Shown: positions 11,302-22,941 of the stretch, piece after piece
Numbering within the stretch: the stretch's first letter is position 1
Layout: every line of letters starts with the position of its first letter
Assembly: GCF_025118155.1 (NCBI RefSeq)
Contig: NW_026251432.1
Coordinates: 1 to 64,000, forward strand
Direction: 5' to 3'
DNA: 64,000 bases
Origin: Cokeromyces recurvatus
Lineage: Eukaryota > Mucoromycota > Mucoromycetes > Mucorales > Mucoraceae
Translations under genes and position numbers: made by a program
Notes under the pieces: generated by a model
What the model saw: only the letters and a program-made list of their open reading frames with translations
Database searches by the model: none
What the model was told of the DNA's origin: nothing

Positions 11302-12895
11302 GTTCAATAATTATATTTTGATATTTATTCAAAATATATTGACATTTATTTTTATTTTTTATTTTTTTATTTTTAATAATGATATTTTTTGATATTCTTT
11401 TTTTTTTATTTAATAATAATATTCTTCTTTTTTTTTTCTTTTTATTTATTTGGAGTACAAGCTTAATTATTAGCTTTGTATAGTTAGACGATTATTATAT
11501 TAAGTTTACAATTAATTAGAATAATTAACGGTATTATTATTGAAAGCATCATATTTTAACATAGAAGAAACTCTAGATAATAACCTAAGTTTTATGTTAA
11601 AATATGATTAAAAAAAAAATAAAAAAAAAATAAATAAATAAACAAATAAAATGAATAAAACATCATGTCATGATTCTGTATATTATTATTATCACGTTGG
11701 ATGTATATTATTAAATTTATTACATCTAATTATCTAGGCAGGTCAGCAAGAAACATTATGTTCATTTTAAAATATTTGTTTAGTTTATATTCTTAATAAA
11801 AGATTTGTATTGTCTTAGATTAAATAATAATAATAAAATGAAGAGAGAAAATATTAAATATATCAGGAACTTATACTTCAAACTGAACAATAATAATTTC
11901 TTATTATTGTTATTACGAACTTGATACAAACTATTATATAATTATAGCATCCAATAGGTAGGTAGTTCGCAGATCAGTTATTCAAATCAATTAGACGTAC
12001 ACATTTAAATACCAATATTGTCTTCTAACAGTTTTTTTTTTTATCTTCTTTACATTAAATAAACATTCTTAAACAATATATATCTTTTTTTTTTAATTTC
12101 TAATATAATCTATACCACCACACATATCACTAAAATCTATCTTCTATTATTTCTATAATAACGTTTAGAAAAAAGAAGAAGGCTATTGATAATAATAATA
12201 ATAATAAAAATAATAAAAAAAAAAAAAAAACTTCCAAATGATAAAGTTCAAACTGTGATGGCATATTTTAAAAATTAAATAAAAAGAAGAAGAAGAAAAA
12301 AAGAGAAAGAGAAAGAAAACAAAAGGAAGTATAGTTTGAGACTGTTTATTCAAAGATAAAGATTATTTCTTATCTAGATGACTATTCGTATTTATACGAA
12401 TGAATCCTGAACCAAAAGAATAGAAATAACTATATATAAAAAAAAAAGGATAAATCATAAAACAGTGTTAGTATTCAGATATACATTGTGTTGATTCAAG
12501 CTACTGATTTATATGGATTATCTATTGCGTGTTATAATAATCTGATTAAGTTTTAGATAAAAAAAAAATAAATAATTGTATGATCCGAGTATATGTTCTT
12601 GATGTCTTATACATTTTTATTTTATTGGATCAAAGACGACCTCAATCCTTTATCAAAGTTATAAAAAATAAATATTTAGGAATGATACGATATCTTATTT
12701 AGTTGATACATTTAGATGATTGAATGTCATTAAGTTTTATGTTGTTTACATGATGTTATATACAGTCAGATATAATATCTTTTGTTATATATTCAGGCTT
12801 ATAGTTTATCCTGTAATATGTAATTTATCTTTTATAATATTATTTATGATTATATTCAGAGCTTGTTATATAACAGATATATCTAAACTGTAAAA
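11302..12895. other. AT-rich gene-free stretch
   Basis: There is no convincing coding sequence on either strand. It holds A/T homopolymers and short AAT/TTA repeats. It may contain decayed 5' parts of the Ty3 element that becomes recognisable at 12.9 kb, but I could not read any domain here. Confidence 0.5.
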
Positions 12896-13820
12896 TTAGC
12901 TTTGACAAAGGCAGTTGAAGGTGTACTGGACATGAATGAAATTTGTTTGCTCCCGGCGTACAGTTAGCTATGAATAATAAAGTAAAAAAAAAAAAAAAAA
13001 GATTGAATATGCCTCCATTTAATTTAATGTTTGACCATAAAAATGAATCCTTTTAAAGATTACAGTAAAGATAAAGATAAAAATAATAAAACCATAAGAT
13101 ATAGGCAATTAACAGATTGAATAGATCATATATCAGAAGTGGTATTTCCTCCTATAAAGGGTATAATTAACAAATATATAAATGACATGAAAGAAAAGTA
13201 CGTTAAATAAATAAAAAAAAACGTTATTAAAGATTTCAAACCTGGTACACAAGTAATAATCAAAATACCAACTCTAAAAGGATTCTTAACACCATGTTAC
13301 AAAGCTCCTACTCTGTTGTACGCAAAACAAGAGGTGGTTATTATGTACTTTAAGATATGAAACTAGATTTTAATATCCAGAAATTATTCAAGATTGTATT
13401 GACAATAATAATAAGAATGAAGACATATATGATATAGAAGGTATATTAGATCATAAGGGTACCTGTAAAAGACATAAAGTACAAAGTACAACGAACAGGT
13501 TATAGCAAGGATGAAGATTCTTGGGTTACCCCTAATCAAATCGTACATAAATTTACTATCAAAACATATTGGAGACGTAAATTATGGAAAGATTATAAAT
13601 TCTATAAAAAATAGTAGACATTTAAATTACACAGATACTATTAAGAAATTTTCATAAAATTGATAAGTCTATTAAAGCGCTACAAAACTATAATGAATAT
13701 TCGAAACAGGTACCTGAATTACAGCAAAAACAAAAGTTAAAGATCAATGATAAATCCTTAAAGGATACAACTATTAAAAGACGCAGTAAATGGTTATATA
13801 CAAGGAACAACAATAAATAA
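12896..13820 (+). pseudogene. Ty3/Gypsy integrase C-terminus with chromodomain, decayed
   Basis: Reading across frames on the plus strand gives, in order: a block resembling the end of the integrase core (LNMPPFNLMF, 13003-13033); the GPY/F-type module (DFKPGTQVIIKIPTLKGF, APYSVVRKTRGGYYVL) at about 13235-13355; a chromodomain (GILDHKG, then VQRTGYSKDEDSWVTPNQIV) at about 13430-13550; and a basic tail to TAA at 13820. Stops and frameshifts occur throughout. A purine-rich AGTAGAGGGTAAAG at 13841-13854 could be the polypurine tract. Chromodomain integrases belong to chromoviruses of the Ty3 group and are thought to direct insertion to particular chromatin. Confidence 0.75.
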
Positions 13821-14156
13821 TTGAACGGTTATCTCAACCTAGTAGAGGGTAAAGTTTTGATTGTACATAACATATACAAATATATTTTTTTTCCTAATTA
13901 AACTACTCTCACTTACGCCTATGTCTCCGGATTTATTTTTTTCTTGATATTTTAAACTATATAAAATACAATATATAGCTTATTTTGATCATTACTTTAA
14001 TGTACTGTAGTCATATATTACATATAATTTCTATTACCTACATTTTAACTGTTATATTACATATCTAAGCATAATTAATTGTATTATACACCATATAATA
14101 TTTGGTGCTGGCAATAATAAACTTGCATCGTCTTTTTTCTATCATTCATAATATTA

Positions 14157-14507
14157 ATTTAGTCTAATATTAATAATTGTTCATTGTTCATATAGTATAT
14201 ATATGCTCTAAGATAACATAAAATATCATAATATAACGTATCATATCATATCATATCATAACATAATATAATATAATATAATACAATACAATACAATACA
14301 ACATAATACAACATAGTAAGCTCTATTCCTCTATTTTAACCTGTCCTTTGCAATCTTATTCTATTTTGTCTTATTTTAGTTTTATTTTATTTTATTTTAT
14401 TTTATTTTTTTTTCTCTCTTCCTTCTTCTTCTACCTTCCTTCCTTCATTCATTCATTCATTCATTCTTTCCTTCCTTCTATATTAAGTTAAATTTGGGGC
14501 GGATACT
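14157..14507 (+). repeat. Dispersed repeat, copy 1
   Basis: About 350 bp is shared with 22595-22941: a start with TTTAGTCTAATA and GTTCAT, a block of ATCATATC/AATATA repeats, CTCTATTCCTCTATTTT, CTTATTCTAT, and the same end TTAAGTTAAATTTGGGGCGGA. The shared right edge suggests the boundary of a transposon part. Given the Ty3 remnant upstream, it may be the noncoding region before a 3' LTR, but no LTR could be shown. Confidence 0.6.
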
Positions 14508-14750
14508 TAGTCTTTTGAAAAGTGTTTAAAAGTAGTTTAATAAATTTAAACTAATATTGATCTTTTGGTAACTCATCTTTACTTTAAATTTACTATTTGA
14601 ATTAAGAAGATTGATGAATTTAATTATATTAAGTGAAAGGAAAGACAGTATGTAAGAAGTCTTTATTATGATTACTATTATTATGTATGAGTATATTGAT
14701 AAAGATAATTCAAGAATGATTTTTATAAGCTTAATTTATTTTGAACAAAA

Positions 14751-14930
14751 TATTATAGAAGTAGTAGTTTAATAGAAGTAGTAGTTCCATAGAAGTAGTA
14801 GTTCAATAGAAGTAGTAGTTCAATAGAAGCAGTAGTTTAATAGAAGTAGCAGTTTAATAGAAGTAGCAAACCAATGGAAGCAGCAATTCAATAGTAGTAG
14901 CAGTTCAATAGAAGTAGCAGCAGCAGTAGT
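14751..14930 (+). repeat. Minisatellite, about 17-bp unit
   Basis: About ten tandem copies of a unit close to AATAGAAGTAGTAGTTC occur with point variation (GTA/GCA changes). It has no coding context. Confidence 0.8.
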
Positions 14931-15990
14931 ATTTCATTTTTTTTCCCTCATCATTTATAGACTTTAGTAAAAGATATAAAGATATAAAATATAAACGAAC
15001 CTGATAAAAAAAGAAAAAACCTGATGTCTAAAGTATGAGTGATGTAAAGGCCTTTTTGCTAAATGATACACAGTGGACTTCTTGTAATTCAGAGTTTGTT
15101 AGCGGCTTGCGGCATACATATATATATATATAAGCCGTATATATAATATATATATATGATATGCTTTTATCCTAATCGACAGAGCTTTCGTGCTCAACTC
15201 CTTTTATCCCCCCAGAGAATTGAGGAAATTGTATTTTTTGATAGTTACTTACTTTATTCTACTCCACTGCACCAATATACCTACTAATTTTTTTTTCCGT
15301 TACGTTCGTCTGGGGGGATGCCCCATATCATCTTTGGTGGAAAACATGATTCAAGCAGTAGTTAAGAAGGTGGATGCTACCCCTAGGCAATCTCTAAAAT
15401 TACAAAAAGCTTGCATACCATTTGTAGTTGGAAAGGAACGGATCTAATATTGTATGCCACAAGATAAGCGCTAGGATTTTTTGAGAGCTATGTCTATTTG
15501 TACACATGAATAGATAAATATGTATTTTAAAACAGTTAATATAGGATTACCATGAAATAGAAGACGTAATAAACCTTTAGCATTAGCATCAATATAAAAG
15601 AAGAAGCCAGAAGACTAATCTATAATATATATGTCTATATATATATATGTCTATATATATGTCTATACATATTTGAAATAAATACGTGTAAGTACATTTT
15701 ATCTTTTATTTTACTCTGTTCCCTTTTATTTTATTTTATATAATACCTCTATTGTTTCATTTTATGTATTATATCTGTATATACCATCTTTTACATGTAT
15801 AGTTGAAAGATATAAAGCTAAAAGAAATACACTTCTTTTTTTTTTTCTTTAAATAACTGGGGTTATGAAAAAAAAAACAAAAGAAAAAAAAAAGATGAAA
15901 TAAACAACAAATAAAGATAAGAAAAGATGACGTATACAAACACTCCTTACATTATTGATATTATGAGAGAATAAATAATACACATGTGTA
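14931..15990. other. AT-rich stretch without a convincing gene
   Basis: An 85-codon open frame at 15190-15447 on the plus strand has no recognisable domain and no splice context, so I do not call it. TATATA microsatellites occur at 15118-15165 and 15625-15665. Confidence 0.4.
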
Positions 15991-16004
15991 TGTATGGATT
16001 GATT
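15991..16004 (+). repeat. Target-site duplication (left) of the LINE at 16005-21776
   Basis: TGTATGGATTGATT is identical to 21777-21790. It is followed directly by the T-run that is the poly(A) tail of the minus-strand LINE. Confidence 0.85.
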
Positions 16005-16020
16005 TTTTTTTTTTTGTAGG

Positions 16021-16071
16021 GAAAGGCAGCGAAGCTGTCTTTCTAAATTTTATTTAACGTCCCGATGGGAC
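16021..16071 (-). other. Two hairpins at the 3' end of the LINE RNA
   Basis: Positions 16021-16043 form a 10-bp stem with a 3-nt loop and one imperfect pair (GAAAGGCAGC against GCTGTCTTTC). Positions 16059-16071 form a perfect 5-bp stem GTCCC-GAT-GGGAC. Both lie just before the poly(A) tail. Conserved 3' hairpins are known recognition signals for the RT of stringent LINEs; that role here is inferred. Confidence 0.65.
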
Positions 16072-16201
16072 TAGAAAAAAAAATAGATTAAAGAATATAA
16101 AATAAAAGTTTTGTTGAAAATTCGTTTCAAAGAGAAAAAAAAATTATAAGAGAGCAACTTCGTTAGTATTGTAAGCTCAACAAAAGATCGTAGTGGTGAG
16201 A

Positions 16202-17170
16202 TTATATGTCTGCTTTATTTTGAAAGTGTAATTGCCAAATGACAGCCGAGCAAAAAGGAAGAAGAATATCGGAACTAAAAGGATGCTTATCGAAAACCGA
16301 TCGCCAATGATTTTTCCACAGGCTGAGTAAAATACAACCAACAACAGATAAAAAGGAAACAGAGGAAGCCACAGGAGAGGTCAAATCTTTGAATTCTCCA
16401 TAATCTAGAGAGAACAACAAAGACAATAGCTGTTGAGAAGTAATTTGTACTCTGGGGAAAAAGGTAGTAATAGTTGTATGCCAGATATGCCGTTTGATGG
16501 GACATTCATAGATAAAATGTCTGAGATTATCCTCGGGATGATGACAATGAGTGCATTCAGGTGATGGATGAGTGTCTGGAATTAGATGATTAAGTAGACT
16601 TTTGGTGGGGATTTTATCGTGAATTGTTCGAAACCACACGGTATGGGCTGCTGGAGGAAGAGATGTACGCCAAAATTTATTCCATTGAGAAGGACTAAGT
16701 TTCGTAGTTGCTTGAGGAGGAAACAGAGTGTCACGTATCAAAATACCAAGATGTTTAGGAGATTCGAATAAACGAATGAAAAAGGGCATTTGAGTTTCGA
16801 CAATAGGGAATAAGCCAGCATCTGGAAGATCAGGGGCAGGAAGTACGAAATGCATGTGCCGAGAAAAATTGTACAAAAGTCGAACGGAATTCGAGCCAAC
16901 AGCGACTCGAAATTTATGGAGTAACCTGGGATACCTTGTTTCACGATCAGTACGTTGTCGAAGTAAACCAGTTTCTAAGTCGATAATAAAGAAATCCTTA
17001 GCTCTCACTTTGGACATCCCTAAGGTATTTCGAGCGAATACTGTAAACCTCAACGACTCATTTTGTGAAATGAATGGAGTCTGGGAAGTTGAAGTAATAA
17101 TGGAAGCTAAATCCAGGTCTAACATAGTCGCCAATGACAGATCGGCATGATCGATATTACTAGGCGGCAA
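16202..17170 (-). pseudogene. C-terminal part of L1/Tx1-like ORF2, separated by frameshift
   Basis: A 322-codon open frame continues ORF2 after a break at about 17170-17270. The second half contains WNKFWRTSLPPAAHTVWFRT and a Cys/His cluster (CTHCHHPEDNLRHFIYEC). This matches the zinc-binding region that follows the RT in many plant and fungal LINEs (zf-RVT type). The intervening 90 bp holds stops in all three minus frames, so ORF2 is not continuous. Confidence 0.75.
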
Positions 17171-17256
17171 TGAGTCTTGTAGGGAAAAAACAGTTTAAAT
17201 GCATTGTTGGTCAAATGATTAAATCCCTTTCTTCTTGTAGGAAATAATAGAGGCCA

Positions 17257-20250
17257 TTAATAAGATGAGGAGCCCTTAGTAGCGATAAGGGATAAACCAT
17301 ATTTGATATACGGAATACTGGTGTGTAAAAATGTGGCACTTATATATTGTGGTTGTTGTAAGATGGTTGGTGAAATAATGAGATCTGCCAACCAACGCCA
17401 ATGCAGTTTCATTTGTTGAACCATTGGATCCAGCACTCCTAATCCACCATGATGTTTATGTGGAATTAAATTACGATAAGCTATTCGAGGGAAGCGAGAG
17501 GCGTTAAGGAAGGCGCCACATATACCACGAATACGATCGATCTGGGACTTTGTGAGGGGAACCACACGTAACACATGCCAAAATTTAGACAGTAGAAGAG
17601 TGTTGATTACGACCGTTCGACCTATTACCGACAGATTACGTTCGGAATGAATTTGACAACCAGTTTGGATTTTTAGTATTAATTGATCAACAGCAAGGTT
17701 TCTCTGACTTGCACTTGAATAAAGAGGATAACCAAGATATGTCAAGGCTTGTGGAGGATGTTTGTCATGCCATGAAGTAATAGGGGAGGACAGTGAATTC
17801 AGAAAGGAAGTCCAATAATGATTGGATTTGCCTGATAGAGAAAATGCTTGAGTTTTCTCAAAGTTCAATTTCGCATTAGAAGCGAGTGAATATTGATGAA
17901 TTAAATTTTCTAAACAACGAAAATCGTTGTGATCTTCAAGTAGTACCAGTGTATCATCAGCATAAGCCATCACCTTGAGAGGAGGGAGAGAATATCCAGA
18001 CGGAAGAACAGGAAATGTAAAACCCTGAAAATGGGATGACTGATGGATAGATCGCAAGAAAGGATCGAAAGCAATATTAAAAAGTAGGGGCGAGATAGGA
18101 TCACCTTGACGAAGTCCGCGTTTTTGAAGAACAGGAGAAGAAAGATGACCATTAATGTTTATCTGAATTTTCGTGTTGAAAAAAAGAGAACTAAGAGAGG
18201 ATATTATTTGATCAGGGATACCAAACCGCTTCATCATTTGAGCTAAATACGTTGGATGAATACGATCATATGCTTTTTCTTGATCAAGTAAAAGACCAAT
18301 AGCAGTTGACGAGGTGTGTTCGGCTATGGACATTACTGTATGCAAAGTTTTTCCATTTTCTCCTATGAATCTGTGCGGCATAAATCCCATCTGTTGAGGA
18401 CTGATTAAATGGTTAAGATATCCCATTAGACGGACCTTGAGTAATCGAGTGAAAATTTTTGCGTCCGTGTTGATAAGACTGATAGGTCGATGATTACTTA
18501 AATTTTTTAGATCACCCTTTTTAGGAAGTAAAATCATACATGTTTTATTCCAACTAGCAGGGAAAATACCTTTCAACAGAGCATCATTATAGACTTGAAG
18601 AGCAATAGGAAGTGCAGCAGAATTATGTAAAATGTGAAACAAAATTTGATACGGTAAACCGTCAGTTCCAGGACTACTTTGTGTTGGAGAACGTTTAGCA
18701 GCTTCAAACAAATCCTCTTTGAGGAATGGCTCGAGCAAAGATTTCCGTTGATCATCACTGAGAGTGGAAGAAGGATCTATAGCTTGAGCTAAGCGGTCAG
18801 TAGCGTGTAGGTCAATATTGTCAGGAGTATATAACTGTTGATAGAAAATGCGAGCAGCCTCTGTTAAGGTTTCCGGTGAAGTACAAGAGGTTGAACTAAT
18901 TGGATGTGTTAGTTCTGGTACGAAGCTTTTAGTTAATCGAGTGGTAATAGATCGTTTAAGGTAAGAAGGTGATGATTCACCTGTTTCCCTCCAAAATTTC
19001 TGAGCACGTAAGGCATCATTAGCTACCATTTCTTCTTGTAAACCTTGTATTTGGGTTTCCACTCTTGCTAGTTTAAACTGTAATACCCCAGGCGAGGGTA
19101 ATTGTTTGTTAATAATGTCAAGACGTTTTTGTTGTAATAAATCTAAATGTTTGCGACGCCAGTTGGAGTGGGTACGACTAAATTTACGAGCTACTTCTTT
19201 GACCGTAGTTTTAATGGAGTCCCACCGAATTTGAGGACTGAGTCCAGAGCGAAAGGAATTGCAAATATTGTTTATTTCTTGATGCATATAGTCTAAAAAC
19301 TTGGGATTAGAGGCTAAAGCCGGATTAGCACGCCATAAACCTTTTCCTGTATTTGTGGAACTACATTTGAAAGAAAACGTTAAAAGGGCATGATCAGTCC
19401 ATGATGGAGAAATAAATTCTACAGTAGAGTCCACCTTTTGATAGTATAAATCAGAAGATGAAAATATGTAATCAATGGTTGACATTTGTTGTCCCCGACG
19501 AAAAGTAGGTAAATTATTAGCAGGGTCTAAACAACTACGGAAAATTGATTGTAAATGTTGATGCCAGCGTTGTTGATGATTACTCATCCCCTGAGATCCA
19601 GTCAATGACTTTGATGACCCATCATGAGCATTGTAGTTGAAATCTCCAGTGATAATTGTGCGTGTCGGAAGAGTGATACTACTGATAAGAGTATCATTCA
19701 AACTGATTCCTTTTGGAACAAGAATAGGTAAATCAAGTATACGAGAAAAAAACAATTGACGTTTTGAAGGCTGAGCAGGTGCATAGATAGTGACAATGGT
19801 AAGTGGATCAAAAATACGTTGTGAATGTGACACAGTACATTTGAGAACACGTTGATCCGTTGATATAAAGATAGGTTGGAGCTGAAGTAAAGGGTTAAGG
19901 CAGACTATACCACAGTGTTTACTCCACATTGTATGTTGAGATCTGAAAAGACTAGTTAAAATTTTTTCAAGTTCCAAGGATGATGCATTTGTTTCTTGTA
20001 GAGTGAGAATATCTAGATTAGTTACTTTTCGTAAGAAGCGGACAAAATCTTGCCGAGTAGTAGGATTATTAATTTTGACAAGACTGCGACAGTTAATGGA
20101 AGCAATCTTGATAGTATTGGATTGAAAAGAATCAGGTAAGAGAGGAAATTGTTCTTGATCCGTAGCAGAGTCAATAGTAATAAGAGGAGGTACCGAAGTA
20201 GTATTAGTGATGTTAGGTGTAGTTGAGTTATTTGTAAATATATAATTCAT
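17257..20250 (-). pseudogene. L1/Tx1-like LINE ORF2: APE endonuclease + reverse transcriptase (997 codons)
   Basis: It starts at ATG 20250, 55 bp after the ORF1 stop. The endonuclease spans about residues 45-290: IKIASINCRSL, LQETNAS, ITGDFNYNAHDGSS and SWTDHALLTFSF near its end. RT motifs follow: NHRPISLINTDAKIFTRLL, GLLLDQEKAYDRI, KRGLRQGDPISPLLFNIAFD and the catalytic VMAYADDTLVLLED (about residue 735). The order and wording resemble L1/Tx1-group elements. The frame ends at 17257, before the C-terminal zinc region, which lies in a different frame (16202-17170). The protein as encoded is therefore truncated and probably inactive. Confidence 0.88.
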
Positions 20251-20305
20251 AATATTTTTTTTTAAGTAAATAATCTTTTAAATGGGATGCTTAGAACTGG
20301 ACTCC

Positions 20306-21754
20306 TCAACATTGAGTTTCCTCGGATTGACGAGAAGCGATGGGAGAGGAGTCATGACCATATTTTTTAGGAGCGATACCTTTAGTGGAACGAGTAGATC
20401 TTCGTAGAGTAGAAGTATTAGAAGAACTGAGATTTACCGAATGGTTTTTCTGTTGCAGATCATGGGTTTGAGAAACCAATTGAGCATGAGGCTCTACTTG
20501 AGTTTGACCTGCCAATTGAGCTTGTGGATCTGATTGAGCTGGAGTTTGACTAAGCTGTTGCAAAATAGAGCCAGAAGTATTCTCAGGATTATTGATAGTG
20601 TATTCTAGGATGGTATGATCATGAACTTCATTTTCATCAGTCGAGAAATCCATAGATGAAACCGAAGTGGATGTATTTGTAGAGTGAGAAGGGATTGGTG
20701 TTGGTCCTTCAGTGATAAGTTGCTCTGAATTAGTACCCTTTGGAACGGTAGCCATTGAGTCTATTATTTCTTTGATAGCAGTAGGAGTAGCGGGTTTAAT
20801 AAGTACTTTGTCTAAACTAGGAACGAAAGTTTGCTCTTCGGAACGGACCCTTTTCTTTGATGAAGCTAACTTATTGTCGTGTACTCGAGGACAATGGCGA
20901 GCAAGATGGCCTCTTCTATCACAGACGTAACAAGTTTTACTAATGGTAGGGAGCTCAGTGCAATCTTTACGGGTATGACCCATTTGTTTACAGTAAACAC
21001 AGTGAGATTCCATCTTGGCCCACTTGCCAAGGCAGAATGTTTCGTTACCAAGATCAATCTTGTAAGTAAGGTTATCCCACTGTTTTGATTCAGCGGATGA
21101 ATTATCAACGTATCGATCAAGAAAAATAGCTCCGTTGCCACAGAAGGCGGTACGAGACTCATCATCTAAGTAAATAACTATATCTCGAACCATTCCATAT
21201 CTAGAAAAATTATCTAATAGAGTCTGATGAAGTTCCTCTGCAGGAAGAAATGGGATCTTGGACAGGTGAACCTTTATCAAAGAGCGGCCACCAGCAACAG
21301 CTTTACTTGCCGTGAATTGATGATCCCCCACTGAAATTGGTGTTTGACAAGCATTCTCAACGGAGTCGGAGTTAGCGAAAACTACCTCAATAATCTTCCC
21401 CTGGCTATCCTCAGTAGCATGGGTACCTATACAAACTCCAAAAGGAAAACGGAGATTGCGAGCTTTTTGGAATTCTGTAATCAAAAAACTTTGTTCCTTA
21501 GGTATACAATAAAAAACAGAGTGCTTGTAACTACTAGTACGATGAATGATGGATGGTTTCGATCTAAGATTCGCAGTGACTGGGACGTATTGTTGATTTC
21601 CCAGAGAAACGGCGATCCTTGCAGTGGTAGGGAATATGGGCCGGGATGGGACTTTCAGTGAGGAGCCTTGTTCAGCTACGTCTCGATATGAGCGTATTAA
21701 ATTCTTTGAATGGCCATGAGATTGGTCCTCAGTATTGTTTGAGGGTACCGTCAT
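20306..21754 (-). CDS. L1/Tx1-like LINE ORF1 protein with CCHC zinc knuckles (482 aa)
   Basis: This is an intact open frame from ATG 21754. The central region (about residues 160-240) resembles the RRM-like part of plant and fungal LINE ORF1 proteins. Two zinc knuckles follow at about 255-295: CVYCKQMGHTRKDC and CYVCDRRGHLARHC. The C-terminal third is low in complexity and rich in Gln, Ser and Thr (repeated AQLAGQTQ-like units). It would bind element RNA. It is the only intact LINE ORF in the window apart from RT fragments. Confidence 0.85.
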   Translation of the reverse strand: MTVPSNNTEDQSHGHSKNLIRSYRDVAEQGSSLKVPSRPIFPTTARIAVSLGNQQYVPVTANLRSKPSIIHRTSSYKHSVFYCIPKEQSFLITEFQKARNLRFPFGVCIGTHATEDSQGKIIEVVFANSDSVENACQTPISVGDHQFTASKAVAGGRSLIKVHLSKIPFLPAEELHQTLLDNFSRYGMVRDIVIYLDDESRTAFCGNGAIFLDRYVDNSSAESKQWDNLTYKIDLGNETFCLGKWAKMESHCVYCKQMGHTRKDCTELPTISKTCYVCDRRGHLARHCPRVHDNKLASSKKRVRSEEQTFVPSLDKVLIKPATPTAIKEIIDSMATVPKGTNSEQLITEGPTPIPSHSTNTSTSVSSMDFSTDENEVHDHTILEYTINNPENTSGSILQQLSQTPAQSDPQAQLAGQTQVEPHAQLVSQTHDLQQKNHSVNLSSSNTSTLRRSTRSTKGIAPKKYGHDSSPIASRQSEETQC

Positions 21755-21776
21755 GATGGATAAACGAAAGAAGATG

Positions 21777-21790
21777 TGTATGGATTGATT
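21777..21790 (+). repeat. Target-site duplication (right) of the LINE at 16005-21776
   Basis: TGTATGGATTGATT, the partner of 15991-16004, lies 22 bp upstream of the ORF1 start, so the element has almost no 5' UTR. It may therefore be slightly 5'-truncated. Confidence 0.85.
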
Positions 21791-22594
21791 GACTTCTTTT
21801 TTAAATATATATGTGCGGTATTTTAATCTTGTCTTGACAGTGCTGATACAAGCAAATTAAATTATATAATTTAGAGGGTACTAAAATAATTCAGGAACAA
21901 TAAGGAACCAATATTGTATAATAAAAAGAAAACGACAATAAAAATAAAGATAAAAATATAGAGATATTTGAGTCATAAATGCACTCCATTACTTGAAATG
22001 AGCTGTCAGTAAATGACCTATTCTGATCTGATTCAATCTAAACCTTAGCAAATGTTCAAGTTCTATTATATATGATTTATATGATTTATATGGCTTATAT
22101 GATTTATATAGTTTGCCCCTTATTAAATCATAAAATGAGGATGATGTAATAGCATAGTATAATATATATGTGTTGTCTATGACTACCGTTGGCCTTCAGC
22201 TAATTAGATACCATTTTAAGCATGAAAATTAATATCAGAAAAAAAAAAGTTAACGTTGTCTAGGTGATAGTAACTATATAATAATAAAGTAATAGATATA
22301 TATCGTATAAAGGTAACTATATAATTCATGTTTTCACTAAAAAGGCATAAAATACATAAAATACATATAATAGAATTAATAATAAGCATATAAGCCAGTT
22401 TTAGCTAGTTTTAGCTAATTTTAACCAGTATTATTATGCTTTGATTGATATTAATTCATTAGTATATTCCAATAATATCTCAAATACATATTTAGCATAC
22501 ATATAAATATGCTATGCTATTTTATTACAAAAGACTACTGTTATTTATTAGAAAAAAAAATTACACACATATATGAGTAATAGCAATAGCAGCA
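21791..22594. other. AT-rich gene-free stretch
   Basis: I see no coding sequence, only short ATGATTTAT-type repeats near 22070-22110. Confidence 0.4.
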
Positions 22595-22941
22595 GTATTA
22601 ATAGTAATTTAGTCTAATAGTAATAACTGTTCATTTATTCATTCTACTATATAAATATATGCTCCAAGATAATATAACATATCATAATATAACATATCAT
22701 ATCATAACATATTATATTATAATTTAATATAATATAATACAATGTAGTAAACTCTATTCCTCTATTTTTTACCTGTCATTTGCAAGCAATCTTATTCTAT
22801 CTTGTCTGATTTTATTTTCTCTCTCTTTCTCTCTCTCTCTCTCTATCTGTCTGTCTATCTATCTCCATTCCTTTTTCCTTTATTTATTTATTTATTTATT
22901 TATTTTTTCCTTCCTTCTATATTAAGTTAAATTTGGGGCGG
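22595..22941 (+). repeat. Dispersed repeat, copy 2
   Basis: This is the partner of 14157-14507, in the same orientation and with the same right edge ending in GGGGCGGA. It includes CT- and TCTG-microsatellite blocks at 22815-22870 that are absent from copy 1. Confidence 0.6.

Larger units (their letters stand above)
16005..21776 (-). mobile_element. Full-length L1/Tx1-like LINE (about 5.8 kb) with 14-bp target duplication
   Basis: The element reads on the minus strand: ORF1 with CCHC knuckles (21754-20306), ORF2 with APE endonuclease and RT (20250-17257), a C-terminal part in another frame (17170-16202), a 3' UTR with two hairpins, and a poly(A) tail seen as a T-run at 16005-16015. Exact 14-bp direct repeats (15991-16004 and 21777-21790) flank it. 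This is a different lineage from the tRNA-associated LINEs: it has gag-like knuckles in ORF1 and a poly(A) tail. ORF1 is intact and ORF2 is disabled by lesions at 17.17-17.27 kb, so insertion is fairly recent. Confidence 0.92.

Noticed and set aside
14200..14330. CRISPR-like short repeats
   Set aside because: These are irregular ATATC/AATATA microsatellites without spacers; the genome is eukaryotic.
15190..15447. 85-codon ORF
   Set aside because: No domain, no composition difference and no conserved context.
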